Assembly: GCA_024278435.1 (NCBI GenBank)
Contig: JAJRTD010000228.1
Location: 1 to 5,784, forward strand
Source: Gammaproteobacteria bacterium
GTDB taxonomy: Bacteria > Pseudomonadota > Gammaproteobacteria > SZUA-229
DNA length: 5,784 bases
Direction of reading: 5' to 3'
Under the pieces are notes generated by a model. It made no database searches, was not told the DNA's origin, and saw only the letters and a list, made by a program, of their open reading frames with translations. This document shows positions 1-4,909 of this stretch, piece after piece. Made by a program: the position numbers and the translations under genes. Within the stretch, counting starts at the first letter, position 1. The number at the start of each line of letters is the position of its first letter.

Positions 1-216
1 ATCCCTGTCGCAATACGCGGCACGCGATCTATTTTACGCTCGGGGTCATGGTTCCCGCATCACGGTGCAATCAATATTGAAATAGGCGAGGCCATTGACC
101 CCGAGACGATTGCTGATAAACCAGATATGGATTCATGGCACGTGGCCATCGAACTGCGTGACCGCAGCCGTGAATTTATTTTACGGCATTGTGGCGAACC
201 GGATCTTGCCCGGTAA
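1..216 (+). CDS. PlsC-type phospholipid acyltransferase, C-terminal fragment
   Basis: Frame 1 is open from the first base to a TAA at 214-216, giving the last 71 residues of a protein that begins outside the window. It starts IPVAIRGTRSIL, continues through SGSWFPHHGAI and an IEIGEAI strand, and ends with WHVAIELRDRSREFIL and GEPDLAR. The order 'PVaIrGTr.iLr.gsw.P..g.i.v.iG..i' is typical of the C-terminal part of PlsC/LPLAT acyltransferases, which move an acyl group to the free hydroxyl of a lysophospholipid at the inner membrane. The catalytic HX4D motif would lie upstream and cannot be checked. The piece could belong to a stand-alone enzyme or be the end of a larger protein fused to an acyl-CoA synthetase or transporter domain; the window does not decide. 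The family call is from memory of the motif pattern and is fairly secure. Confidence 0.72.
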   Translation: MPVAIRGTRSILRSGSWFPHHGAINIEIGEAIDPETIADKPDMDSWHVAIELRDRSREFILRHCGEPDLAR

Positions 217-223
217 AACTTGT

Positions 224-238
224 CGCCGGACTCCGGTG
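224..238 (+). terminator. Short GC hairpin after the acyltransferase; weak terminator candidate
   Basis: Eight bases after the acyltransferase stop, a six-pair stem (CGCCGG against CCGGTG, one G-T pair) encloses the triloop ACT. No run of T follows, so it is not a standard intrinsic terminator. It may only help separate the two transcription units or stabilise a 3' end. Confidence 0.22.
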
Positions 239-246
239 CAGCAGGG

Positions 247-276
247 TTGATATTTGGTGTAATGATATTATGTTAT
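247..276 (+). promoter_or_regulatory. Possible sigma-70 promoter for the 81-residue gene
   Basis: TTGATA (247-252, five of six consensus bases) is followed after 18 bases by TGTTAT (271-276, four of six). A start near 283 would give a leader of about 48 bases before the ATG at 331. The surrounding sequence is AT-rich compared with the genes. An alternative -10, TATTAT at 266-271, has a better hexamer but is only 13 bases from the -35. This is a visual match only. Confidence 0.3.
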
Positions 277-330
277 CAGTAAGCAGTGTTTTTTTGTTCA
301 ACGATACGGGTTTAACCGGGAGATAAAGTA

Positions 331-576
331 ATGGCTCAATCAAAACATGCTGAAGATGTCGGTTCCGCCGATCCTGAATTAAATACCTCGCCGGTTGCCG
401 AAGAAGGCAGCGATGAAACAGAGGTTTTGCGCCAGGAAGTACCGGGTGAGCCGGTTTGTTATTTTAATAACAGGAAGTTTGCCACCGGTGACTATATAAA
501 AACAGGAACAGCGATATTGAAATGTGATTATGGTATCTGGGTACCGGCCGGGCCTGCCGATCCGGATAACCCCTAA
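331..576 (+). CDS. Small acidic protein with a DUF1496-like C-terminal module
   Basis: This 81-residue protein starts at an ATG with a good Shine-Dalgarno GGGAGA at 318-323, seven bases upstream, so the start is secure. Residues 1-40 are acidic, rich in Glu, Asp, Ser and Pro, and probably unstructured. Residues 42-72 form a compact module: Cys43-Tyr44, an NNRKF turn, Gly53, Ile56, Gly59, Leu63, Cys65 and Trp70. The pattern 'C-Y-x-N-x-x-F-x-x-G-x-x-I-x-x-G-x-x-L-x-C-x-x-G-x-W' resembles small bacterial proteins of the DUF1496 type (E. coli YnjH), whose function is not known to me. The two cysteines could pair if the protein were exported, but no signal peptide is visible, so it is probably cytoplasmic. 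It appears monocistronic, and its stop lies 15 bp from the convergent DUF3175 gene. The gene itself is well supported; the family link is tentative. Confidence 0.72.
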   Translation: MAQSKHAEDVGSADPELNTSPVAEEGSDETEVLRQEVPGEPVCYFNNRKFATGDYIKTGTAILKCDYGIWVPAGPADPDNP

Positions 577-591
577 GCAGGCATGCCTGGT

Positions 592-885
592 TCAGGATTT
601 GCCGTACAGTTTGCGTAACTCCTGTTTTGCCTGTTGCAGAACCGCTTTCTGCTGTTCAGGCAGCTTGCTACCGGCACGATTGATATAAAAAACCAGCATG
701 GACATGGCGGAGCGAAACGGGTCTGACTTGCGGTGGGTACTGCTGTCTGCCGAACGCTTCAGTGATAAAGCGATTTTTTTTGCATCTTTCCAGGTGAAAA
801 CCCCCTCTTCCAGATCAAGCGCGTGACTTTTCCGGGTGACTTCTGCCGACCAGTTGTGACGCGACGGTGTTCCGGGCTTAGTCAT
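592..885 (-). CDS. DUF3175 family protein
   Basis: This is a 97-residue basic, soluble protein when started at the ATG at 885. The open frame extends to 933, but the 885 start is preferred for two reasons: it has GGAGA eight bases upstream, and homologous sequence begins soon after it. The protein reads WSAEVTRKS, ALDLEEGVF, IALSLKRSA, then SDPFRSAMSMLVFYINRAG and a charged C-terminal helix (EQQKAVLQQAKQELRKLYG). This matches what I recall of DUF3175: 'WS.eVt..S.ALDLe.gVF...dp..IA.SLkrSA..S.RRK..pfrSAMSML.FYiNRAG'. These are short proteins of unknown function, often in proteobacteria. It is the last gene of a minus-strand operon and overlaps the stop of the DUF2784 gene by 8 bp, which suggests translational coupling. 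No membrane segment or known catalytic motif is visible. Confidence 0.85.
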   Translation of the reverse strand: MTKPGTPSRHNWSAEVTRKSHALDLEEGVFTWKDAKKIALSLKRSADSSTHRKSDPFRSAMSMLVFYINRAGSKLPEQQKAVLQQAKQELRKLYGKS

Positions 886-1336
886 CGATTCTGTCTCCAG
901 GTTTGGATGCAGGATGATCCCCGGATTCAACAAAGCTTCGCGGACGGACCAGGAACCAGCTGGCGCAGCTTATAACGCCGAATATCGTATAACTGACGAC
1001 AAACATCCATGGCGGTAATTGATAGTACAAAGCCGTTTCCAGCCAGTGTGAAATGAAATCGCCGGAATAGACGGCATCACCGGCTCGTGAACGCAGCACC
1101 ATTTCAATTGTGGTCAGCGGGCATATGGCGCCGACCCATGACTGAATGACGACTACGCTAATGGCTACAAGATGTATTAAGCGAAACCAGGGGTTGCGGA
1201 CCCATGACCATTGGCGCGCCTTGCCGACGAATATAAGCACCAGGCCAAGCATGACAAAAACAACAAACAGCACATGGAGCAGGAGCATGGCATCGGCCGC
1301 CAGTCGGAGCATTGTTGCTGAATCCATCTGTGCCAC
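878..1336 (-). CDS. DUF2784 family membrane protein
   Basis: This 152-residue integral membrane protein has spans at about residues 15-37, 53-73 and 108-130. Residues resembling DUF2784 are the N-terminal LAADAMLLLHVLFVVFVMLG helix with His21, RLIH (His55), the ICPLT motif at 71-75, LRSRAG and YSGDFISHWLE. DUF2784 proteins usually read 'aD.v...Hf.fv.fvv.G', 'iCPLT.lE..LR...G' and 'FI.hyl'. Function is unknown; the conserved histidines and Cys72 are the residues to note. The start is most likely GTG at 1336, because AGGA lies six bases upstream; an ATG three codons later at 1327 has only a weak GGTGG site. The tail after residue 131 is hydrophilic. It is the middle gene of the minus-strand operon: 12 bp after the two-span membrane protein, with its stop overlapping the DUF3175 start. 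Confidence 0.85.
   Translation of the reverse strand: MAQMDSATMLRLAADAMLLLHVLFVVFVMLGLVLIFVGKARQWSWVRNPWFRLIHLVAISVVVIQSWVGAICPLTTIEMVLRSRAGDAVYSGDFISHWLETALYYQLPPWMFVVSYTIFGVISCASWFLVRPRSFVESGDHPASKPGDRIDD
894..898 (-). promoter_or_regulatory. Ribosome binding site fixing the DUF3175 start
   Basis: On the minus strand GGAGA lies eight bases before the ATG at 885. It sits inside the end of the upstream DUF2784 gene. This favours the 97-residue form over the 113-residue form that would start at 933. Confidence 0.6.
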
Positions 1337-1342
1337 CCGGCG

Positions 1343-1346
1343 TCCT
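1343..1346 (-). promoter_or_regulatory. Ribosome binding site supporting a GTG start for the DUF2784 gene
   Basis: AGGA on the minus strand lies six bases before GTG at 1336, in the 12-bp gap after the upstream stop. The competing ATG at 1327 lacks a comparable site at normal spacing. Confidence 0.5.
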
Positions 1347-1348
1347 GC

Positions 1349-1636
1349 TTAAGTGGCACCATGCGTGTTTTTCGTATGCTCAGGCGGCCTTATCCAGGCC
1401 ATCAGTAAAAAACAAGAGACAAGGCAAATGGCAAACAGGGGGATCCAGCCGGACAGCATGCGTGACCAGACATCGATGAGTGTCGAGTAGTGCATTAATG
1501 CCTCAATCTTGCCAACCTCCATGCCTTCTCCGGCCAGCTGCTCCTGAAAACTGCGGGTGGATATATACAGGGTATATATACCGCTGATAACAGCGCATAT
1601 AATGACGGCTTTTATTGAATTAAATAAATTAAACAT
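1349..1636 (-). CDS. Small two-span membrane protein, unknown function
   Basis: I do not recognise this 95-residue protein. It has two hydrophobic segments, about residues 7-26 (after a short Lys-containing N-terminus) and 63-82. They are separated by a mildly acidic loop of about 35 residues (FQEQLAGEGMEVGKIEAL) and followed by a short hydrophilic tail rich in His, Thr and Lys. The layout suggests a hairpin with both ends on the same side, probably cytoplasmic given the Arg and Lys in the C-terminal tail. The ATG at 1636 has a strong AGGAGA five bases upstream. It is the first gene of the minus-strand operon, 12 bp before the DUF2784 gene, so the two membrane proteins may work together. No cleavable signal peptide is convincing. 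Confidence 0.72.
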   Translation of the reverse strand: MFNLFNSIKAVIICAVISGIYTLYISTRSFQEQLAGEGMEVGKIEALMHYSTLIDVWSRMLSGWIPLFAICLVSCFLLMAWIRPPEHTKNTHGAT

Positions 1637-1661
1637 CCTTATCTCCTGACGTTTTATGTAA

Positions 1662-1693
1662 CGGGAGTTCAGGATAAGTATACTGAATTCCCG
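1662..1693. repeat. 32-bp interrupted inverted repeat, possible operator
   Basis: Eleven-base arms, CGGGAGTTCAG (1662-1672) and CTGAATTCCCG (1683-1693), are complementary apart from one G-T position and flank a 10-base spacer. No T run follows on either strand, which argues against an intrinsic terminator. Its place between divergent operons and over the best minus-strand -10 suits a regulator site. The regulator is not identifiable here. Confidence 0.45.
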
Positions 1694-1706
1694 GGCCTGA
1701 TATCAG
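1677..1706 (-). promoter_or_regulatory. Candidate promoter of the minus-strand membrane-protein operon
   Basis: On the minus strand, CTGATA (1706-1701, four of six -35 bases) is followed after 18 bases by TATACT (1682-1677, five of six -10 bases). Transcription would begin near 1670 and leave about 34 bases before the ATG at 1636. The -35 hexamer is half of a perfect palindrome and the -10 lies in the centre of a larger dyad, so repression at this site is plausible but inferred. Confidence 0.35.
1697..1706. repeat. 10-bp perfect palindrome CTGATATCAG
   Basis: This perfect palindrome lies four bases after the larger dyad and overlaps the proposed minus-strand -35. A 10-base palindrome can occur by chance, so only its position makes it notable. 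Confidence 0.3.
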
Positions 1707-1810
1707 TCTGCTTATTTGTAATATGGCCGGTTGATAGATTCAGGGTAAGCGATTAAGGTCACTCTACAAATCCAGCTATTGATAGAACCATACAAAGAAG
1801 TAAACAGCAT

Positions 1811-3820
1811 ATGAAAAGTCTCTGGTCTGACACTGCCGCTCAACAATTTGCCGACAGCCCTCTGGCGCTCAGGGTTTACAGTTCACGGCTGCTGGGCCGG
1901 GATCCCGACCTGGTGCTGCACGGCGGTGGAAATACATCGGTAAAGCTCACCGAAAAAAATCTTTTTGGTGAAGACGAGGCCATCCTTTATGTAAAAGGCA
2001 GCGGCTGGGACCTGGGTGATATCGAAGCTGAGGGTTTTGCCCCGGTCCGGTTGGCGGTGCTGCAGCATATGGCCGGCCTGGAACAGCTGACGGACAGTGA
2101 CATGGTACGCCTGCAGCGTGCTGCCATGACCAACCCCTATGCGCCGAACCCGTCGGTGGAAGCCGTGTTGCACGCCATTATTCCTTTCGTTTTTGTCGAC
2201 CATACCCATGCCGATGCCGTTGTCACCATTACCAATTCCCCGGGCGGCGAAGAAAAAATCCGGGAGATCTACGGCGACCGTATCCTTATCATACCCTACG
2301 TGATGCCGGGTTTTATACTGGCGAAAACCATCCATGAACTGACAAAAGGCATCGACTGGTCATTATATGATGGCATGGTCCTGCTCAATCATGGCGTATT
2401 TACCTTTGATGACGAAGCGCAGCGCAGTTACCAGAAAATGATCGACATTGTCAGTCGTGCCGAAGATTACCTGGGAACACAGGGGGCGCAGCTCAATGAC
2501 GTAGACAAGGACTCGACCACGGGCCTGGAAGCAGGGAGCTTGCCGGCTGGCGGGTTGCAGGCACTGGCCAGAATACGAAAGCAGGTCGCCATGGAGAGAG
2601 GCTCGGCCGTTTACGCGCTACTGGAAAACAGCATGGCGGCAACTACCTTTGCCGGCCTGAATGATGTTGCGGCCATTGCCGGCAGAGGGCCGCTTACGCC
2701 TGACCATATTATTCGGACTAAACAGCTGCCGCTGATATTGCAGCCGGATATTACCGATGACGACACCGCGGTGAATGATTATGCAAAGGCCTACCGGAAC
2801 TACTTTGAACGTAATGCCAGTGCGCAACAGGTCTGTCTCGACTGCGCCCCGCGCTGGGCAGTATGGAAAAAACGCGGCCTGCTGGCATTTGGCCGCAGCC
2901 TGAAAGAAGCCGGCATTATCGCTGATATCAGTACCCATACCATCAAGGCCATACAGCGGGCGGAAAAACTCGGCGGCTGGGTGGCGCTACCCGAGAAAGA
3001 CCTGTTCGACATGGAATACTGGGAACTGGAGCAGGCCAAGTTAAACAAAAATAAAACGCAGCCGGAGTTCCAGGGCAAAATTGCACTGGTAACAGGCGCC
3101 GCCAGTGGCATCGGCAGGGCCTGCGTGGACATGCTGTTGCAAAAAGGCGCGGCCGTTGCCGCCATTGATATTGATGCGAAAATCAATGGCCTGTTCCACC
3201 GGGAAGAGGTGCTGGAGATTGCCTGTGATGTCACCGATAGCGCGGCGTTGAAGCACGCGGTTGCAGCAACCGTCAGGCGGTTTGGCGGGCTGGATATACT
3301 GGTGACCAATGCCGGAATCTTTACCGCCAATGAAAATATCGAGGATCTCAGCGACGACACCTGGCAGCTGAGCATGGACGTAAACCTGACCAGCCACCAG
3401 CGTTTGATGCAGTACTGCATACCCTTTCTGCGCCATGGTCTGGATCCGGCCATAGTAATTATTGCGTCAAAAAATGTACCGGCCCCGGGGCCGGGTGCTG
3501 CGGCCTACTCGGCAGCCAAGGCCGGGCTTACTCAGCTTGCTCGGGTCGCCGCGCTGGAGCTTGGCAAAGACAATATCCGGGTCAATACCATACACCCCAA
3601 TGCGGTGTTTGACACCGGTGTCTGGACAGAAGAGATGCTGCAGAGCCGGGCGCAGAGCTATGGCATCAGCGTGGAGGAGTACAAGGCCAATAATATTTTG
3701 CATACCGAGGTGACCTCAAAAAATGTTGCGCAGATGGCCTGCGCCATGGCGGGTGAAACCTTTGCCAAAACCACGGGATCACAGGTCGCGGTAGATGGCG
3801 GCAATGAAAGAGTTATATAG
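1811..3820 (+). CDS. Bifunctional class II aldolase / short-chain dehydrogenase
   Basis: This 669-residue two-domain enzyme joins an aldolase to an NAD(P)-dependent dehydrogenase. The N-terminal part (about 10-225) is a class II aldolase/adducin domain. It has the substrate-phosphate loop HGGGNTS (37-43), KGSGWDL (62-68), and likely zinc ligands His131 and His133 (DHTHAD) and His194 (LNHG), with Glu117 as probable catalytic acid. A linker (about 225-418) carries APRWAVW, HTIKAIQRAEKLGGW and FDMEYWELEQAKL, as in RhaD-type fusions. The C-terminal SDR domain (about 421-669) has TGAASGIG (428-435), Asp453 suggesting NAD over NADP, NAG (500-502), Asn525, Ser553, Tyr566 and Lys570, so the catalytic tetrad is intact. 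Such aldolases split ketose-1-phosphates into DHAP and an aldehyde; the SDR probably oxidises or reduces that aldehyde. Known relatives are annotated as rhamnulose-1-phosphate aldolase/lactaldehyde dehydrogenase, but the MtnA-family neighbour points to 5-deoxyribulose- or methylthioribulose-1-phosphate. The ATG at 1811 has only a weak AAGAAG site. It leads the operon, 30 bp before the isomerase gene. Confidence 0.9.
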   Translation: MKSLWSDTAAQQFADSPLALRVYSSRLLGRDPDLVLHGGGNTSVKLTEKNLFGEDEAILYVKGSGWDLGDIEAEGFAPVRLAVLQHMAGLEQLTDSDMVRLQRAAMTNPYAPNPSVEAVLHAIIPFVFVDHTHADAVVTITNSPGGEEKIREIYGDRILIIPYVMPGFILAKTIHELTKGIDWSLYDGMVLLNHGVFTFDDEAQRSYQKMIDIVSRAEDYLGTQGAQLNDVDKDSTTGLEAGSLPAGGLQALARIRKQVAMERGSAVYALLENSMAATTFAGLNDVAAIAGRGPLTPDHIIRTKQLPLILQPDITDDDTAVNDYAKAYRNYFERNASAQQVCLDCAPRWAVWKKRGLLAFGRSLKEAGIIADISTHTIKAIQRAEKLGGWVALPEKDLFDMEYWELEQAKLNKNKTQPEFQGKIALVTGAASGIGRACVDMLLQKGAAVAAIDIDAKINGLFHREEVLEIACDVTDSAALKHAVAATVRRFGGLDILVTNAGIFTANENIEDLSDDTWQLSMDVNLTSHQRLMQYCIPFLRHGLDPAIVIIASKNVPAPGPGAAAYSAAKAGLTQLARVAALELGKDNIRVNTIHPNAVFDTGVWTEEMLQSRAQSYGISVEEYKANNILHTEVTSKNVAQMACAMAGETFAKTTGSQVAVDGGNERVI

Positions 3821-3822
3821 TG

Positions 3823-3861
3823 ATGATCCTTACCCTGGACAATGTGAAACATGAAAGTTAA
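3823..3861 (+). other. 12-codon overlapping reading frame at the aldolase-isomerase junction
   Basis: After the aldolase stop TAG (3818-3820) two more in-frame stops (TGA TGA) follow directly. An ATG inside this run (3823-3825) opens a 12-codon frame, MILTLDNVKHES, that ends at 3861, ten bases past the isomerase ATG at 3851. Ribosomes reinitiating here would terminate over the isomerase start, which could pass translation on to a gene lacking a good ribosome site. It may also be chance. Confidence 0.2.
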
Positions 3862-4909
3862 CGGCCAAAACTATCGCACGGTGTGGATGGATGGCAGCAC
3901 GGTCTGCCTGATTGAGCAGAACCTGTTGCCGTTTGAATTTAAAATATTCGAAGCTGCAAGTTACAGGGATACCTGCACAGCGATATCCACCATGATCGTC
4001 CGTGGTGCCGGCGCCATTGGTGCCACCGCCGGTTACGCCATGGCGCAGGCCTTTATCGAAGGCGGGGATGATTCCGTGTTTATCGAAAATGCCCGCCGGG
4101 AAATCGAGGGCACACGCCCCACGGCGCAGAACCTGTTCTATGCCGTTGAGCGGGTGTACCGGGCCGGTACGCTCTGCGCAGAGCAGTTTTCAGCAGAAGG
4201 CGCCATCGGTGAAGCGCAGAAAATTGCCGATGAAGATGCCGAAGCCTGTAAAAAAATCGGTGAGCTTGGTAATGCGCTGATCAGGGACGGTAGTAATATC
4301 GAAACCCACTGCAACGCCGGCTGGCTGGCGTTTGTCGATTACGGCTCAGCGCTGTCACCGGTTTATGCCGCCCATAGAAGCGGCAAGCGGGTTTTTGTCT
4401 ATGCTGATGAAACCCGGCCCCGGGGGCAGGGCGCACGGCTGACAGCATGGGAACTGAAAAACGAAAACGTACCGCATGTCATCATTGCCGATAACGCCGG
4501 TGCCCACCTGATGTCACAGGGCAAGATCGATCTGATGATTGTCGGCTCCGACCGGATTGCTGCCAACGGTGATGTGGCCAACAAGATCGGCACCCTGGAA
4601 AAAGCCATCGTGGCAAAGCATTATGGTGTTCCGTTTTATGTGGCAGCGCCGGTATCCACCATTGATTTTGACTGTGCATCGGGCATTGATATTCCGATAG
4701 AGCAAAGGCACCAGGATGAAGTGCTTTACCAGTCCGGCACCAATGCCGCTGGCCAGCCTGAAAAAATCCTGGTCAGTTCACCCGGCTCGGATGCGCTGAA
4801 CCCCGCCTTTGATGTAACCCCGGCCGAGCTGGTCGCCGGCATCATAACCGAGCAGGGAATCTTTGAGCCGGCAGAGCTGGCTGCATTGAACAAACAGGGG
4901 ACGTCCTGA
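3851..4909 (+). CDS. mtnA: MtnA-family aldose-1-phosphate isomerase (methylthioribose- or deoxyribose-1-phosphate)
   Basis: This full-length 352-residue member of the MtnA/eIF2B-like isomerase family converts 5-methylthioribose-1-phosphate, or in some paralogues 5-deoxyribose-1-phosphate, to the ketose-1-phosphate in the cytoplasm. Visible signatures are the phosphate-binding loop RGAGAIG (51-57), THCNAGWLA (152-160) with catalytic Cys154, ETRPRGQGARLTAWEL (187-202), VGSDRIAANGDVANKIGT (231-248) with catalytic Asp234, and the C-terminal NPAFDVTPAELVAGIITE (317-334). Both catalytic residues, corresponding to Cys160 and Asp240 of B. subtilis MtnA, are present. Two motif positions differ from the common forms RGAPAIG and HCNTGALA. 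The ATG at 3851 lacks a clear Shine-Dalgarno and follows the aldolase stop by 30 bp, so coupling to upstream translation is likely. No MtnB, MtnC or MtnD gene is nearby; the aldolase neighbour suggests the DHAP shunt rather than the classical methionine salvage route. Family certain; exact substrate inferred. Confidence 0.9.
   Translation: MKVNGQNYRTVWMDGSTVCLIEQNLLPFEFKIFEAASYRDTCTAISTMIVRGAGAIGATAGYAMAQAFIEGGDDSVFIENARREIEGTRPTAQNLFYAVERVYRAGTLCAEQFSAEGAIGEAQKIADEDAEACKKIGELGNALIRDGSNIETHCNAGWLAFVDYGSALSPVYAAHRSGKRVFVYADETRPRGQGARLTAWELKNENVPHVIIADNAGAHLMSQGKIDLMIVGSDRIAANGDVANKIGTLEKAIVAKHYGVPFYVAAPVSTIDFDCASGIDIPIEQRHQDEVLYQSGTNAAGQPEKILVSSPGSDALNPAFDVTPAELVAGIITEQGIFEPAELAALNKQGTS

Noticed and set aside
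578..589. Perfect 12-bp palindrome CAGGCATGCCTG between the convergent genes, as a bidirectional terminator
   Set aside because: It has no loop beyond its own centre, so a folded stem would be only four pairs, and no T run follows on either strand. The position is suggestive but the structure is too weak.
886..933. N-terminal extension of the DUF3175 protein to an ATG at 933
   Set aside because: The added 16 residues lie wholly inside the DUF2784 gene and do not resemble the family, while the ATG at 885 has a good ribosome site.
1731..1784. Direct repeat TTGATAGA at 1731-1738 and 1779-1786 as paired -35 elements or regulator sites for the aldolase operon
   Set aside because: Neither copy has an acceptable -10 at 16-18 bases (the first meets only TAAGGT, and the second would place it almost at the start codon). 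An 8-base repeat alone is weak evidence.
2800..3453. Long minus-strand frame (217 codons) inside the aldolase-dehydrogenase gene
   Set aside because: It lies opposite the well-supported SDR domain, has low-complexity Ser/Ala/Pro composition and shows no recognisable motif. Other minus-strand frames over this gene (for example 1883-2335 and 3041-3436) are rejected for the same reason.
1811..3820. Naming the fusion as rhamnulose-1-phosphate aldolase (RhaD type) without qualification
   Set aside because: The domain order fits, but no rhamnose isomerase, kinase or transporter is present, and the MtnA-family neighbour points to a different ketose-1-phosphate.
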